Positions 15,110 through 23,193 of a stretch of 44,587 nt of DNA are shown in pieces. Both the position numbers and the translations under genes were made by a program. The DNA lies in the IMG/VR virus record IMGVR_UViG_3300025520_000007, positions 1-44,587 of that record; one strand, 5' to 3'. Below the pieces are notes generated by a model. It saw only the letters and a list, made by a program, of their open reading frames with translations. It had not been told where the DNA came from and searched no databases. The stretch comes from a virus. Within the stretch, counting starts at the first letter, position 1. Each line of letters starts with the position of its first letter.

Positions 15110-15616
15110 GTGCCCATCGCACCCACTGACATCGAGTTCCGCCTGTCCGGCGGCGGTTCGAACACCGACCCCAATGCTTCGCTGGGCGGCGCGAAGAGCA
15201 GCACCGAAATCGGTACCGGCCTGCACAACCTGTTCGACATCGTCGGCAGCGCCGAATCGGCGGCCGGCGACACCGAATACCGCTGCTTCTACGTGCACAA
15301 CGCGCACGCCACGCTTGATCTGGAGAACGCAGTCATCTTCATCCAGAGCAACACGCCCAGTGCCGACACCAGTGTCGAGATCGCTGTCGGCAGCTCCGCC
15401 GTGAATGGCACGGAGCAGACCGTCGCGAACGAATCAACCGCGCCGACCGGCGTCACCTTCAGTGCAGCGGCGAATCTCGGCGCAGCGCTCGCCCTCGGCA
15501 CCATTCCGGCCGGCGAGCACCGCGCCGTGTGGGTGAAGCGCATCGTGGGTGCCGATGCCGCCGCGTACAACGACGACCAGGTCACCCTGCGCGTGCAGGG
15601 CGATACGGCGGCCTGA
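15110..15616 (+). CDS. Virion structural protein of unknown role
   Basis: 168 residues, GTG start behind GAAAGGA. The sequence is beta-rich and Gly/Thr/Ala-rich (IEFRLSGGGSNTDPNASLGGAKS, CFYVHNAHATLDLENAVIFIQ, HRAVWVKRIVGADAAAYNDDQVTLRVQGD). Such immunoglobulin-like segments are common in tail surface or fibre-related proteins. It overlaps the next gene (TGATG), the start of a run of four structural genes before the tail tube. Function not recognised. Confidence 0.6.
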   Translation: MPIAPTDIEFRLSGGGSNTDPNASLGGAKSSTEIGTGLHNLFDIVGSAESAAGDTEYRCFYVHNAHATLDLENAVIFIQSNTPSADTSVEIAVGSSAVNGTEQTVANESTAPTGVTFSAAANLGAALALGTIPAGEHRAVWVKRIVGADAAAYNDDQVTLRVQGDTAA

Positions 15617-16521
15617 TGGGCGTCAAGCACTCCCACCAAACCGCGTCAGCGAATGACCCGGATGCCGAGGTCAGCGCTGATCGCTGGAATGCTGATCACG
15701 AGATAACCGGCCCGGTCGATTGGCCGGTGGAAACCGCGACCCCGTCCGCGCCCGCGGCCGGGAGTCTCCGCACGTTTGTCCGCAACCCGGCCAATCGTGT
15801 GCTACCGCATTGGATCGGTCCGACGGGTCTCGATACTGCAGTGCAGCCGGCGCTTTTTGGCAACGGAGTGATCCTGTTCCTGCCGAACCACGTTGCTACC
15901 GGGCCCCTATCACTGGGCATGCAGTGGAACGGGGCAGGCACCCTATCGCATCCCGTCCAGGCTGCGGGGTCTCCTCTCGGCCACATGAACAAATCGCGCT
16001 ACACCAGCGCGGCGACTGCAAACAGCGCATGTGGGGTGCGCGCTGCCCGCGCATCCAGCATGCGTGAGGCTGGGTTCTTTATGTTCTCCCGGCTGGCGAT
16101 TTCCACGTTGTTGTCTGATATGCAGCTGTTCGCGGGCATGTCCGCAGAGTCGAACGCCATCCCCGGCGACCCCAGCACAACGATGCTTAGCGCGCTCGGG
16201 ATCGGAAAGGACAGCGCGGATTCGCAGCTGCAGATCATCAGCCGAACGCACAACGGGACCGCGACCAAAGTAGCGACGGGGTACGCACCGACGGCCGGCG
16301 ATTTGCTGGATTTCTGGCTGTTCTCAACTCCGGGCGGGTCTGACGTGTGCATGAGGCTCGTCAATCGAACGACAAACGACGTCATCGTCGACAACGTCGC
16401 CGTGTCCGCGACGCTGCCGGGCAGCACCGCGGGCCTCTACACGCACGTGGGCGCGCGCACCGTTCAGGCAGCCGCGGTCGCGATCGACATTGGCCGCATC
16501 TACGTCGAGCAGGATATCTAA
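15616..16521 (+). CDS. Putative tail fibre/receptor-facing structural protein
   Basis: 301 residues from ATG 15616. The first 35 residues (MGVKHSHQTASANDPDAEVSADRWNADHEITG) resemble attachment peptides of phage fibre proteins. The rest is a beta-sandwich-like, Ser/Thr/Gly-rich domain, with slightly lower GC and more mixed codon use than the neighbours, as often seen in exchangeable adhesin domains. Carbohydrate or receptor binding is plausible but not shown. Followed by a protein of the fibre-assembly-like type. Confidence 0.55.
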   Translation: MGVKHSHQTASANDPDAEVSADRWNADHEITGPVDWPVETATPSAPAAGSLRTFVRNPANRVLPHWIGPTGLDTAVQPALFGNGVILFLPNHVATGPLSLGMQWNGAGTLSHPVQAAGSPLGHMNKSRYTSAATANSACGVRAARASSMREAGFFMFSRLAISTLLSDMQLFAGMSAESNAIPGDPSTTMLSALGIGKDSADSQLQIISRTHNGTATKVATGYAPTAGDLLDFWLFSTPGGSDVCMRLVNRTTNDVIVDNVAVSATLPGSTAGLYTHVGARTVQAAAVAIDIGRIYVEQDI

Positions 16522-16523
16522 CC

Positions 16524-16904
16524 ATGTGGAATATTGTCCGTATCAACAGTGACCTGACCCTGATCCAGGTCGGTGACCCGATCCCCGCAGGCGGCGAGGT
16601 GATCGGCCAGACCATCGACCCGGACGCGCTGACCCCGCCCGAACAACCCGTTCCGGTCAGCGTCTCGCGGTTCCAGGCCCGCGCCGCACTGGCGATGATC
16701 GAACGCGGCGGCGTGAATCTGTTCGAGGCCATCAACGGATTCATGACCGCACTGCCGTTGGCCGACGTGCGTCGCCGGGCCTGGGAAGACGCACTGGAAT
16801 TCGAGCGTCCGAGTCCAACGGTGGCCGCGATAGCTGCCATGTTCGGCATGACCGATCCCGAGGTCGACGAACTGTTCCGCCTCGCTGACACGATCAAGGC
16901 CTGA
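16524..16904 (+). CDS. Phage tail accessory protein (fibre-assembly-like)
   Basis: 126 residues. N-terminal beta hairpin (WNIVRINSDLTLIQVGDPIPAGG), then helical VSRFQARAALAMIERGGVNLFEAINGF and AWEDALEFERPSPTVAAIAAMFGMTDPEVDELFRLADTI. The latter pair recurs in small proteins encoded next to tail fibres in many phages, where they may help fibre folding or attachment. Start ATG 16524 is two bases after the previous stop. No catalytic motif. Confidence 0.6.
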   Translation: MWNIVRINSDLTLIQVGDPIPAGGEVIGQTIDPDALTPPEQPVPVSVSRFQARAALAMIERGGVNLFEAINGFMTALPLADVRRRAWEDALEFERPSPTVAAIAAMFGMTDPEVDELFRLADTIKA

Positions 16905-16907
16905 GCG

Positions 16908-17936
16908 ATGTCACTTTTCGATCCGAACATCTTCGACGCGGACATCTTCGATGTCGGGCCGCTGGGCAGCGTCGAGGTGTCGACCGACGCGGCGATCCGC
17001 TGGAACATGCAGGCCGCCGTCTCCACCGCTGCCGCCATCCGCTGGTCACTGCTTCAGCCCGTCCAGTCCGACGCCGCGCTGCGCTGGTCCATGCTTCAGC
17101 CCGCATCGGCCGACCTCATCGCGCGCTGGGCGCTGAATTCCATCGTGGCGGCAGACCAGGCATTCGCCTGGAACCAGCAGCAGTCGGTGGAGCAGACCCA
17201 ACTCATCGCGTGGAAACTGCTGCAGGCAGCGCAGGCCGACGCGAACCTGCAGTGGTCGATGCTCGCTGCGGTCCAGTCCGACGTCACTGCCCTCTGGAAC
17301 ATCGCCGCCACGCTGGGCATCGTGTCGGCCGACCTTGCGCTGCGCTGGTCCGCGCTGGCGCCGGTCACCGCTGACGCCTCGCTGCACTGGCATCTGCTCA
17401 ACGCGGTCGCGCGCGACATCGCGCTGCCCTGGCACGTCGTCCAGACCATCGGCGCCGACAGCACGCTGCGCTGGGCGCTGGTGCAGGCACTGCAGGCCGA
17501 CCTCACAGCCGCCTGGCGCATGGTCACCGCCGTCAGCGCCGACAGCGTGCTCGCCTGGGATCTCGCCGCCGCCCTCGGCATCGTCGCCGCGTCGCTCGAT
17601 CTGCGCTGGTCGCTCATCGCTCGTGTGCAGCAGTCCATCAACGCGCGCTGGTCGCTGCTCGCTTCGGTCGGCGCCGACGCCGACATGCGCTGGGACATCG
17701 TCACCGGCGTCATGCGCGAGATCACCGCGCGCTGGGATGTGGTCGCGCAAGTGGTCGCCGCAAACAGTCTCGACCTGTCGTGGTCGCTGGTGGCCGTCTC
17801 CGAAACCGATCTCGTCATCCGCTGGCAGGTCGGCGAGGTGTTCGACCTCGTCGTGCGCAAGCGCTTCGTGGCCGGCGCATCCACCCGCCGGGTTTTCGTG
17901 ACAGGCGCATCCACCTGCAGGAGCTTCGTCGCATGA
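16908..17936 (+). CDS. Structural protein of twenty 14-residue Trp repeats
   Basis: 342 residues. After a short head (MSLFDPNIFDADIFDVGPLG) comes an uninterrupted run of 20 units, residues about 24-310, with consensus V-x-A-D-x-x-L-R-W-x-L-L-x-A; Trp is present in every unit. Units 8 and 14 carry an LGI insertion, giving a super-period of six units (87 residues). Alternating hydrophobics around LRWxLL suggest a beta-solenoid or other fibrous repeat fold. A C-terminal tail has two near copies of RRVFVTGAST. Located between a fibre-assembly-like gene and an adaptor-like gene, so probably a tail or neck appendage. Family not recognised. Confidence 0.7.
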   Translation: MSLFDPNIFDADIFDVGPLGSVEVSTDAAIRWNMQAAVSTAAAIRWSLLQPVQSDAALRWSMLQPASADLIARWALNSIVAADQAFAWNQQQSVEQTQLIAWKLLQAAQADANLQWSMLAAVQSDVTALWNIAATLGIVSADLALRWSALAPVTADASLHWHLLNAVARDIALPWHVVQTIGADSTLRWALVQALQADLTAAWRMVTAVSADSVLAWDLAAALGIVAASLDLRWSLIARVQQSINARWSLLASVGADADMRWDIVTGVMREITARWDVVAQVVAANSLDLSWSLVAVSETDLVIRWQVGEVFDLVVRKRFVAGASTRRVFVTGASTCRSFVA

Positions 17937-18292
17937 GCACCGCTGCGGCCATGTGGCCGTTCAAAGACCCGCAAGAGGCCTTCGCCTGCGCTTTCGACTT
18001 CGCACTCGAACTCATCGAGGGCGAAACCCTGACCGGCACGCCTTCAATCGCCGTCGAGGTCGTCGGCGGCACCGATGCTTCGCCCAACTCGATCAAGTCC
18101 GGCGCCCCGGTCATCGAAGGCGGCCGCGTGCTGCAGCGCCTCGTCGGCGGCTCGCCGGGCGTCACCTACAGCCTGACCTGCATCGCCAGCACCAGCGAGG
18201 GCAACACGCTCGCGCGGGCCGCGATCCTGCCTGTTGAAGTCGCAAGCCGGTGGAACGAGTACCGCCGGGTCATCAACCCCACCACCACCTGA
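17933..18292 (+). CDS. Phage fibre-tail adaptor-like protein
   Basis: 119 residues, ATG overlapping the repeat protein stop (ATGA). Pattern: MWPFKDPQEAFACAFDFALEL, then a beta-rich domain (PSIAVEVVGGTDASPN, GGRVLQRLVGGSPGVTYSLTCIASTSEGNTLARAAILPV). This DPxExLxYxFDW...G..Y.L.C...T..G....R...L.V layout is found in small virion proteins thought to link fibres and tails or to be head-tail linkers. Immediately upstream of the tail tube gene. Moderately sure. Confidence 0.62.
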   Translation: MSTAAAMWPFKDPQEAFACAFDFALELIEGETLTGTPSIAVEVVGGTDASPNSIKSGAPVIEGGRVLQRLVGGSPGVTYSLTCIASTSEGNTLARAAILPVEVASRWNEYRRVINPTTT

Positions 18293-18303
18293 AAGGACAC
18301 ACC

Positions 18304-19059
18304 ATGCTGCAGGCCTCAATTCTGTCCGGCATCCCGGAGATCGCGCTGTACGACCCGGCCATCCCGTTCGATAGCCGCAACTTCCGCGACATCGGCAACG
18401 CATCGACGCTGAGCTTCAACTACAACGTCGAGCAGCGGCGTCTGCCGAACTATCGCTCGGCGGCGGGTGGCACCTACGCCTCGGCCGACCGCGTGAATGA
18501 AGTCACTGGTCAGATCGATCCGCGCAACTTCAACCCGAAGAACATGGCGCTGGCGCTGTGGGGCAGCGCCACCGACGTTGCCGGTGGTGTGGTCGCCAAC
18601 GAGGCACACGTGTTCCACGGCGCCGGCACCTTCGTGATGACCGCCCGCATGATCGACACCACCGTCGCGCCCGTCGTCGAGGTCGGTGCGACCGTTGTCG
18701 ATACCGACGACTACGTCGTCGAGCGCGCCGGCATCCGCTTCAAGGACGCAGTGACGACTGTCGGCCTCGTTGCAGACGCCGATATCACCATCAGCTATAC
18801 CGCCAGTTCCGTCGTCGACATCCAGGCGCTGATCTCGTCGGCGCCTCTGGTCAGCGTGCGGCTGATCGGGGAAGACGCGGTTTCGGGCGAGCCCGTGACC
18901 GCGCGCTTCTACAAGGTCAAGCTGGGTCTGTCGAGCGATGTTTCGCTGATCGGCGACGACTTCGGCACCCTCTCGCTCTCGATGACGATGGAAGAGGACG
19001 CCACCATCGTCGGCAGCGGTCTGTCGAAGTATTTCAAGATCCAGCAGGCCGGCGCCTGA
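18304..19059 (+). CDS. Major tail tube protein
   Basis: 251 residues, own ribosome site (GAAAGGA). Beta-rich sequence: ALYDPAIPFDSRNFRDIGNASTLSFNY, TGQIDPRNFNPKNMALALWGSA, then VTARFYKVKLGLSSDVSLIGDDFGTLSLSMTMEEDAT. The closing FYKVKLGLSS...G.LSL.M..LED-type segment is typical of siphophage tail tube proteins. Its place before tail chaperones and the tape measure gene agrees. Confidence 0.85.
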   Translation: MLQASILSGIPEIALYDPAIPFDSRNFRDIGNASTLSFNYNVEQRRLPNYRSAAGGTYASADRVNEVTGQIDPRNFNPKNMALALWGSATDVAGGVVANEAHVFHGAGTFVMTARMIDTTVAPVVEVGATVVDTDDYVVERAGIRFKDAVTTVGLVADADITISYTASSVVDIQALISSAPLVSVRLIGEDAVSGEPVTARFYKVKLGLSSDVSLIGDDFGTLSLSMTMEEDATIVGSGLSKYFKIQQAGA

Positions 19060-19412
19060 TGGCTGCCTCACGGCAAGTTCAGATCGGTTCGCTCGCGGTC
19101 ACCGTGCGCGAGCTGACCGTCGGCGAAGTGCGCGACTGGCTGGCCTCGGTCGAGAGCGGCCAGACGCTGGTCGACGCGGCTGGCGAGTACGTGTTCGAGG
19201 ACGCCAGCGTGCAAGAGCTTGCGCGCATGTGTGATCTGCCGGTGTCCGGGTTCGACGCTTTCACCCCGAGCGAAATCGAGCCGATCCGCCAAGCCGCACG
19301 TGATCTGAACCCTCATTTTTTCGGCCTGCGGGCCGCAGTCGCCGCGGCGCAGAAGTCAATCGTGCGCCGGCTTCTGTCGCCCGATCAATCGAGCGAAACG
19401 CCCTCGCGTTGA
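19059..19412 (+). CDS. Tail assembly chaperone (gpG-like)
   Basis: 117 residues, start overlapping the tail tube stop (TGATG). Helical acidic protein: VQIGSLAVTVRELTVGEVRDWLASVESGQ, LARMCDLPVSGFDAFTPSEIEPI, FFGLRAAVAAAQKSIVRRLL. It fits G-type chaperones that coat the tape measure before tube polymerisation. The -1 frame stays open past its stop (see next entry), as in G/GT pairs. Confidence 0.72.
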   Translation: MAASRQVQIGSLAVTVRELTVGEVRDWLASVESGQTLVDAAGEYVFEDASVQELARMCDLPVSGFDAFTPSEIEPIRQAARDLNPHFFGLRAAVAAAQKSIVRRLLSPDQSSETPSR

Positions 19413-19495
19413 TCACGCACGGGCACACGGGCGTCTGGGCTTACCCCTGGCGCATGTACATGATGGCAGTGGAGATGCACTCGGGTGGCAACTGA
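19385..19495 (+). CDS. Frameshift extension of tail chaperone (gpT-like)
   Basis: In the -1 frame relative to the chaperone, the DNA stays open across its stop and encodes RNALALITHGHTGVWAYPWR followed by MYMMAVEMHSGGN before TGA 19493. The string has the look of T extensions of GT chaperones and no start codon of its own. A programmed -1 shift is the standard way to make it in siphophages. I cannot find a canonical XXXYYYZ slippery heptamer; the shift point must lie between about 19330 and 19409. It overlaps the tape measure start (19485). Confidence 0.5.
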   Translation, partial: SIERNALALITHGHTGVWAYPWRMYMMAVEMHSGGN

Positions 19496-21725
19496 CGTCG
19501 AAGTCCGGCTGGCCCTCAACGCGGTCGGCTTTACGCAGGGCGCAAACAAGGCCAAGGCCTCGGTCAAGGACTTGGGCGGCGAACTGACCCGCTTCAAGTC
19601 GCTGGCCACCGGCGCGCTCTCGTTTGCCGGCCTCGGCTTTGGTGTGAGCGAACTGGTGCGTGCGGCCGATCAGTACGGCCAGATGACCGCCCGCCTGCAG
19701 CTCGCGACGAAGGCGACGGGCGACTTTCAGGAGGTGCAAGCCGGGCTGCGACGTGCGGCCGAAGAAACGCGCGCGCCGCTGCAAGACACGGTGAATCTGT
19801 ACTCGCAGATCGCCCCCAGTCTGCGCGGCATTCTGGACTCGCGCGAGATCATCGGCGTCATCACGACGGTGAACCAGGCAATCGCCCTTTCTGGTTCCAG
19901 CGCGGAAGGTTCGAATGCGGCGCTCGTGCAGTTCACTCAGGGCCTGGCTTCCGGAACGCTACGCGGTGAGGAACTCAACTCAATACTCGAGCAGACGCCC
20001 GCCCTCGCCGATGCGATCGCGGAAGGTCTCGGCGTTACGCGCGGGCAGCTTCGGCAACTCGGGGCGGATGGCGAGTTGGGCACAGAGCGCGTCGTGCGTG
20101 CGCTACAGAAGGTTTCCGGGCGTGTCGCAACGGACTTCTCTTCTGTTCCGCTCACGGTCGGCCAGGCTGTCGTTCAGCTGCAGAACTCATTCATCGAGGT
20201 CGTCGGTGTTGTCGATCAGGGAACCGGTGCAACGAGCGCACTTGCCCGCGCCATCGTGTTCGTTTCCAAGGGCATCAAGGACTTCGCAGGGGCGTCAGAC
20301 TCGCTGCGCCCGGTCGTCGAATTCACGATCAACGCGGTCGACGGCGTTGCACGCGTATTCCGCATCATCGGAACCGGTCTGGCTGGTTACACCGTAGCCA
20401 TTAAACAGGCGCTGTCTGGCGACCTGCAAGGTGCGCTCAGCACCTACCGCGATATCGGAAGTCAGGTACAGGCCATCCTCGAAGAGCCGTTGGCAGCCGA
20501 CCAGGGCCGCACAGGCAGCGCCGCGAAAGCTGCGGACGAGCGCTTGAGCATCGAGCGGAATCTGGCCGATCAACTTGTGAAACTGGAGAACCTTCGGGCG
20601 GTCGAGTCCGGCAAGGCGTCGGCTGATATCCTGAAGTCGGACAAGGCGCTGGCTGACGACCGAAACAAGATTGCATCCGACAGCCTGAAAGAGCGCCTGC
20701 GCGGCGAAGAGGCGCTTGCCGATGCGCTGCGAAAGGCGAGCGCACAGTCGCTGACAGACGCACAGAAGGCGCGCGACGACGCAGCGAAGCAGCGCACGTC
20801 GGGTCGCGATTCCGCCACGTCTCTGCAAGACCGCGCCGCTGATCGACGAAGCCGGAACCTGTCCGATCGCGAGCGCAGCGACCTCGCCGAACGCAGCGCC
20901 AGCACACTGACCGCGAGCGCCACCCTGCGCGCCGGTGAGGCGCTGGCAGCTACGCGCGAGGGTGATCTGAAACGCGCGGCGCGCCTGGCCGAGGAAGCCA
21001 CGAAGCTTGCGGCGCGCGCCGAGAAATCCGCCGACGCCATCGCCGACGACGATACCGCGGCGCGTGCGCTCGAAGATCTGGCCAAGGTGCAGCAGCGCAT
21101 CGCTGAAGCGCAGGCGCAGGCGAAAGAGCGCGAAGCGGCCGACCTCGAATCGCAGGCGGCTGCACAGAATGCCCAACTCGTCGAGGCAGAGCAGCGCATC
21201 GCCGCCCTGAAAACCGAGACCGCCAAACCCATCACCCTGCAGGCGGATATCGCGCAGGCGCAGGCCCAGATCGAAACCCTGCGCGCGCAGCTCGATGGCC
21301 TGCAGGACAAGACCGTAACAGTCACCGTGAGTACGGTTCAGCAGGGTGCTGCGGCACCCGCCGAGGCAGTTCCGAGCTTTTCCAGCGGTGGTTACACGGG
21401 CCCCGGTGGCAAGTTCCAGCCTGCTGGCATCGTGCATGCAGGTGAGTACGTGCTGCGCAAAGAGGTTGTGCGCCAGGCCGGTGTGATGGGCTTCCTGCAT
21501 CGGTTGAACCGCGACGGTGTGCGCGCGCTGCGGGGTTACTCAAGCGGCGGCCTCGTGAGCCGCATTTACTCGCCGACGGTCGCGTCCGCTTCCGCTACGC
21601 GTGAAATGCAGCCCGCCTACTTCAACATCTCCGGCGTCGGCCAGGTGCCGGTGCAGATCGATCGCGCGACCTCGCGCACCCTCGAACAGAAACTGCGGCG
21701 CGAAGCGCTGAAGGTGGGCAGATGA
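19485..21725 (+). CDS. Tail tape measure protein
   Basis: 746 residues, GTG start. The N-terminus has the tape-measure domain: VRLALNAVGFTQGANKAKASVKDL, YGQMTARLQLATKATG, LVQFTQGLASGTLRGEELNSILEQTPALADAIAEGLGVTRGQLRQLGADG. The middle (about 360-620) is long alpha-helical, Ala/Glu/Arg/Gln-rich coiled coil. The C-terminus has a Gly/Ser stretch (FSSGGYTGPGGKFQPAGIVHAGEYV) common to these proteins. It sets tail length, suggesting a tail of roughly 110 nm by the usual 0.15 nm per residue rule (inference). Confidence 0.93.
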   Translation: MATDVEVRLALNAVGFTQGANKAKASVKDLGGELTRFKSLATGALSFAGLGFGVSELVRAADQYGQMTARLQLATKATGDFQEVQAGLRRAAEETRAPLQDTVNLYSQIAPSLRGILDSREIIGVITTVNQAIALSGSSAEGSNAALVQFTQGLASGTLRGEELNSILEQTPALADAIAEGLGVTRGQLRQLGADGELGTERVVRALQKVSGRVATDFSSVPLTVGQAVVQLQNSFIEVVGVVDQGTGATSALARAIVFVSKGIKDFAGASDSLRPVVEFTINAVDGVARVFRIIGTGLAGYTVAIKQALSGDLQGALSTYRDIGSQVQAILEEPLAADQGRTGSAAKAADERLSIERNLADQLVKLENLRAVESGKASADILKSDKALADDRNKIASDSLKERLRGEEALADALRKASAQSLTDAQKARDDAAKQRTSGRDSATSLQDRAADRRSRNLSDRERSDLAERSASTLTASATLRAGEALAATREGDLKRAARLAEEATKLAARAEKSADAIADDDTAARALEDLAKVQQRIAEAQAQAKEREAADLESQAAAQNAQLVEAEQRIAALKTETAKPITLQADIAQAQAQIETLRAQLDGLQDKTVTVTVSTVQQGAAAPAEAVPSFSSGGYTGPGGKFQPAGIVHAGEYVLRKEVVRQAGVMGFLHRLNRDGVRALRGYSSGGLVSRIYSPTVASASATREMQPAYFNISGVGQVPVQIDRATSRTLEQKLRREALKVGR

Positions 21726-22246
21726 ACGCAGGACGTGCCTTTGAACTCGGGGGCGTCGTCGTGCCGATGACCGCCGCCCTTGACCTGCAGCAGCAGATCA
21801 CCGTCACCGGCGGCGCTTCCACGCGCCGCATGATGAACGGCGCTGCCCTCAAGCAGACGCAGTGGCAGAAGCTGGCGGTCACGCTGAGCGGCAACGGCTG
21901 GTGCCCGCTCGGCCTCGATGCGCTCGACTACACCGGCCCGCTCACGCTGAAGTGCGGCATGCCGCGCGCGATCCGCTCGCAGAGCACGTCCATCGCCCTG
22001 CCGGTGGCGCGACGCACCGATACCGGTTACGAGCCCTTCGCGCGCGCTCACCTCGCCGACGGCCGAGAGATCGAAACCGCTGTTTCGATCGCAACACACG
22101 TTGCCACCGTCACCGCCGTGGCCGGCGCCGTCAGCTATGCGGTCTGGTACTTCCCGCAGCTCACCGTGATCGCCAGCCCGCCCGATGAATCGTTCGACCA
22201 AGGTGGCGCCGAATGCTCCTGGTCGATTACCGCTGAGGAACAGTAA
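21722..22246 (+). CDS. Tail tip protein, unknown
   Basis: 174 residues; ATGA overlap with the tape measure. Beta-rich: FELGGVVVPMTAALDLQQQITVTGG, TLSGNGWCPLGLDALDYTGPLTLKC, then VSYAVWYFPQLTVIASPP. Position directly after the tape measure suggests a distal tail or hub-associated protein (lambda M/L place). No domain recognised with certainty. Confidence 0.6.
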   Translation: MNAGRAFELGGVVVPMTAALDLQQQITVTGGASTRRMMNGAALKQTQWQKLAVTLSGNGWCPLGLDALDYTGPLTLKCGMPRAIRSQSTSIALPVARRTDTGYEPFARAHLADGREIETAVSIATHVATVTAVAGAVSYAVWYFPQLTVIASPPDESFDQGGAECSWSITAEEQ

Positions 22247-23193
22247 TGATCGCCTTCGACCGCGTCGCGCAGTACATCACCAGCGTGGGCACCGATAAGG
22301 TGATGTCGCTCGGCGCCGCCGTGCCGACCTACCTGACCGCGGCGGCAGCGGCGGCTGTCGGATCGATCGCGGGGCCGTGGCCGGTGCCGTACTTGGTCAT
22401 GTCGGGCAACGGGATCGACTGGGAGCTGGGCTATGGGACCATCGAAGACGATATCGATGGGGCATACCTCACTCGATCAAAGGTTCTCCGGTCGACGAAT
22501 GCGGGTGCTCGAATTTCGATTTCCGATTCGCCAGATCCGCCGGCTGTGTATGTTGTTCAGACCGGTCTCGCAGCGCCTGCGGTGACGCACTCGCTCGCAT
22601 CCGACGACCCCTTCTATGGCCTCGACCCTGCGCTCGGCTGCACGGTCGCAATGGGCGTCTATGGCGCGACCGGCCTCGGGTCGCAATCGCTGATCGAAGA
22701 TGATGAGGGTACCGCGCTCGGCGTAGAGACCCGCGTCCGCGCTGCCGCGGCCACAGCGCTCGGCGCAAAGTCTGATGCGCGTATTCCAGGTGCGGTGTCA
22801 TCGGGCTACGGAGATGCGGCCGGTGTGACCTGGTGCGGACGTGCCCAGACCTCGGGCGACGTACCCGACTACATTCTGCGCAACGGGCAGGCCATGGTGC
22901 TGTGGGCGACCGGGGTCTACGTGCTCGACGTGCTCGTTTCTGGACGCCGCACATCGCCGAGTGCGGCCGCATACGGGGCACGGATCACAGCCGTTGTGAT
23001 GCGCATCGCCGGCGGCAGTCCGGTCATCGTTGGCACGCCGACCAAAACCGACATCGCGCTCACCAGTGGTGCGACGGCAACCTGTGCGCTCGTCGTTGAT
23101 ACTGAATCGGTCAGCATCGAAGTCACCGGGGGCGCTGGTGAGGACTGGGTATGGGCCGCGTCCATCCGCGCGGCTGAGCAAGCGGGCGTCTGA
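22246..23193 (+). CDS. Tail tip/fibre-like protein
   Basis: 315 residues, start overlapping the previous stop (TAATG). The N-terminal 105 residues (FDRVAQYITSVGTDKVMSLG, WELGYGTIEDDIDGAYLTRSKVLRSTNAGARISI, VYVVQTGL) match a domain repeatedly seen at the front of phage tail fibres and tip proteins. The remainder is a beta-rich domain (GARITAVVMRIAGGSPVIVGT). Probably part of the baseplate-like tip that contacts the host surface. Confidence 0.6.
   Translation: MIAFDRVAQYITSVGTDKVMSLGAAVPTYLTAAAAAAVGSIAGPWPVPYLVMSGNGIDWELGYGTIEDDIDGAYLTRSKVLRSTNAGARISISDSPDPPAVYVVQTGLAAPAVTHSLASDDPFYGLDPALGCTVAMGVYGATGLGSQSLIEDDEGTALGVETRVRAAAATALGAKSDARIPGAVSSGYGDAAGVTWCGRAQTSGDVPDYILRNGQAMVLWATGVYVLDVLVSGRRTSPSAAAYGARITAVVMRIAGGSPVIVGTPTKTDIALTSGATATCALVVDTESVSIEVTGGAGEDWVWAASIRAAEQAGV

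Noticed and set aside
16977-17840. CRISPR-like or satellite DNA repeat from the 42-bp periodicity
   Set aside because: The periodicity is at the protein level in one open frame; DNA units are diverged and there are no spacers.
20295-21500. 401-codon leftward frame opposite the tape measure gene
   Set aside because: Mirrors the Ala/Glu/Arg coiled-coil region of the tape measure; no start signal.
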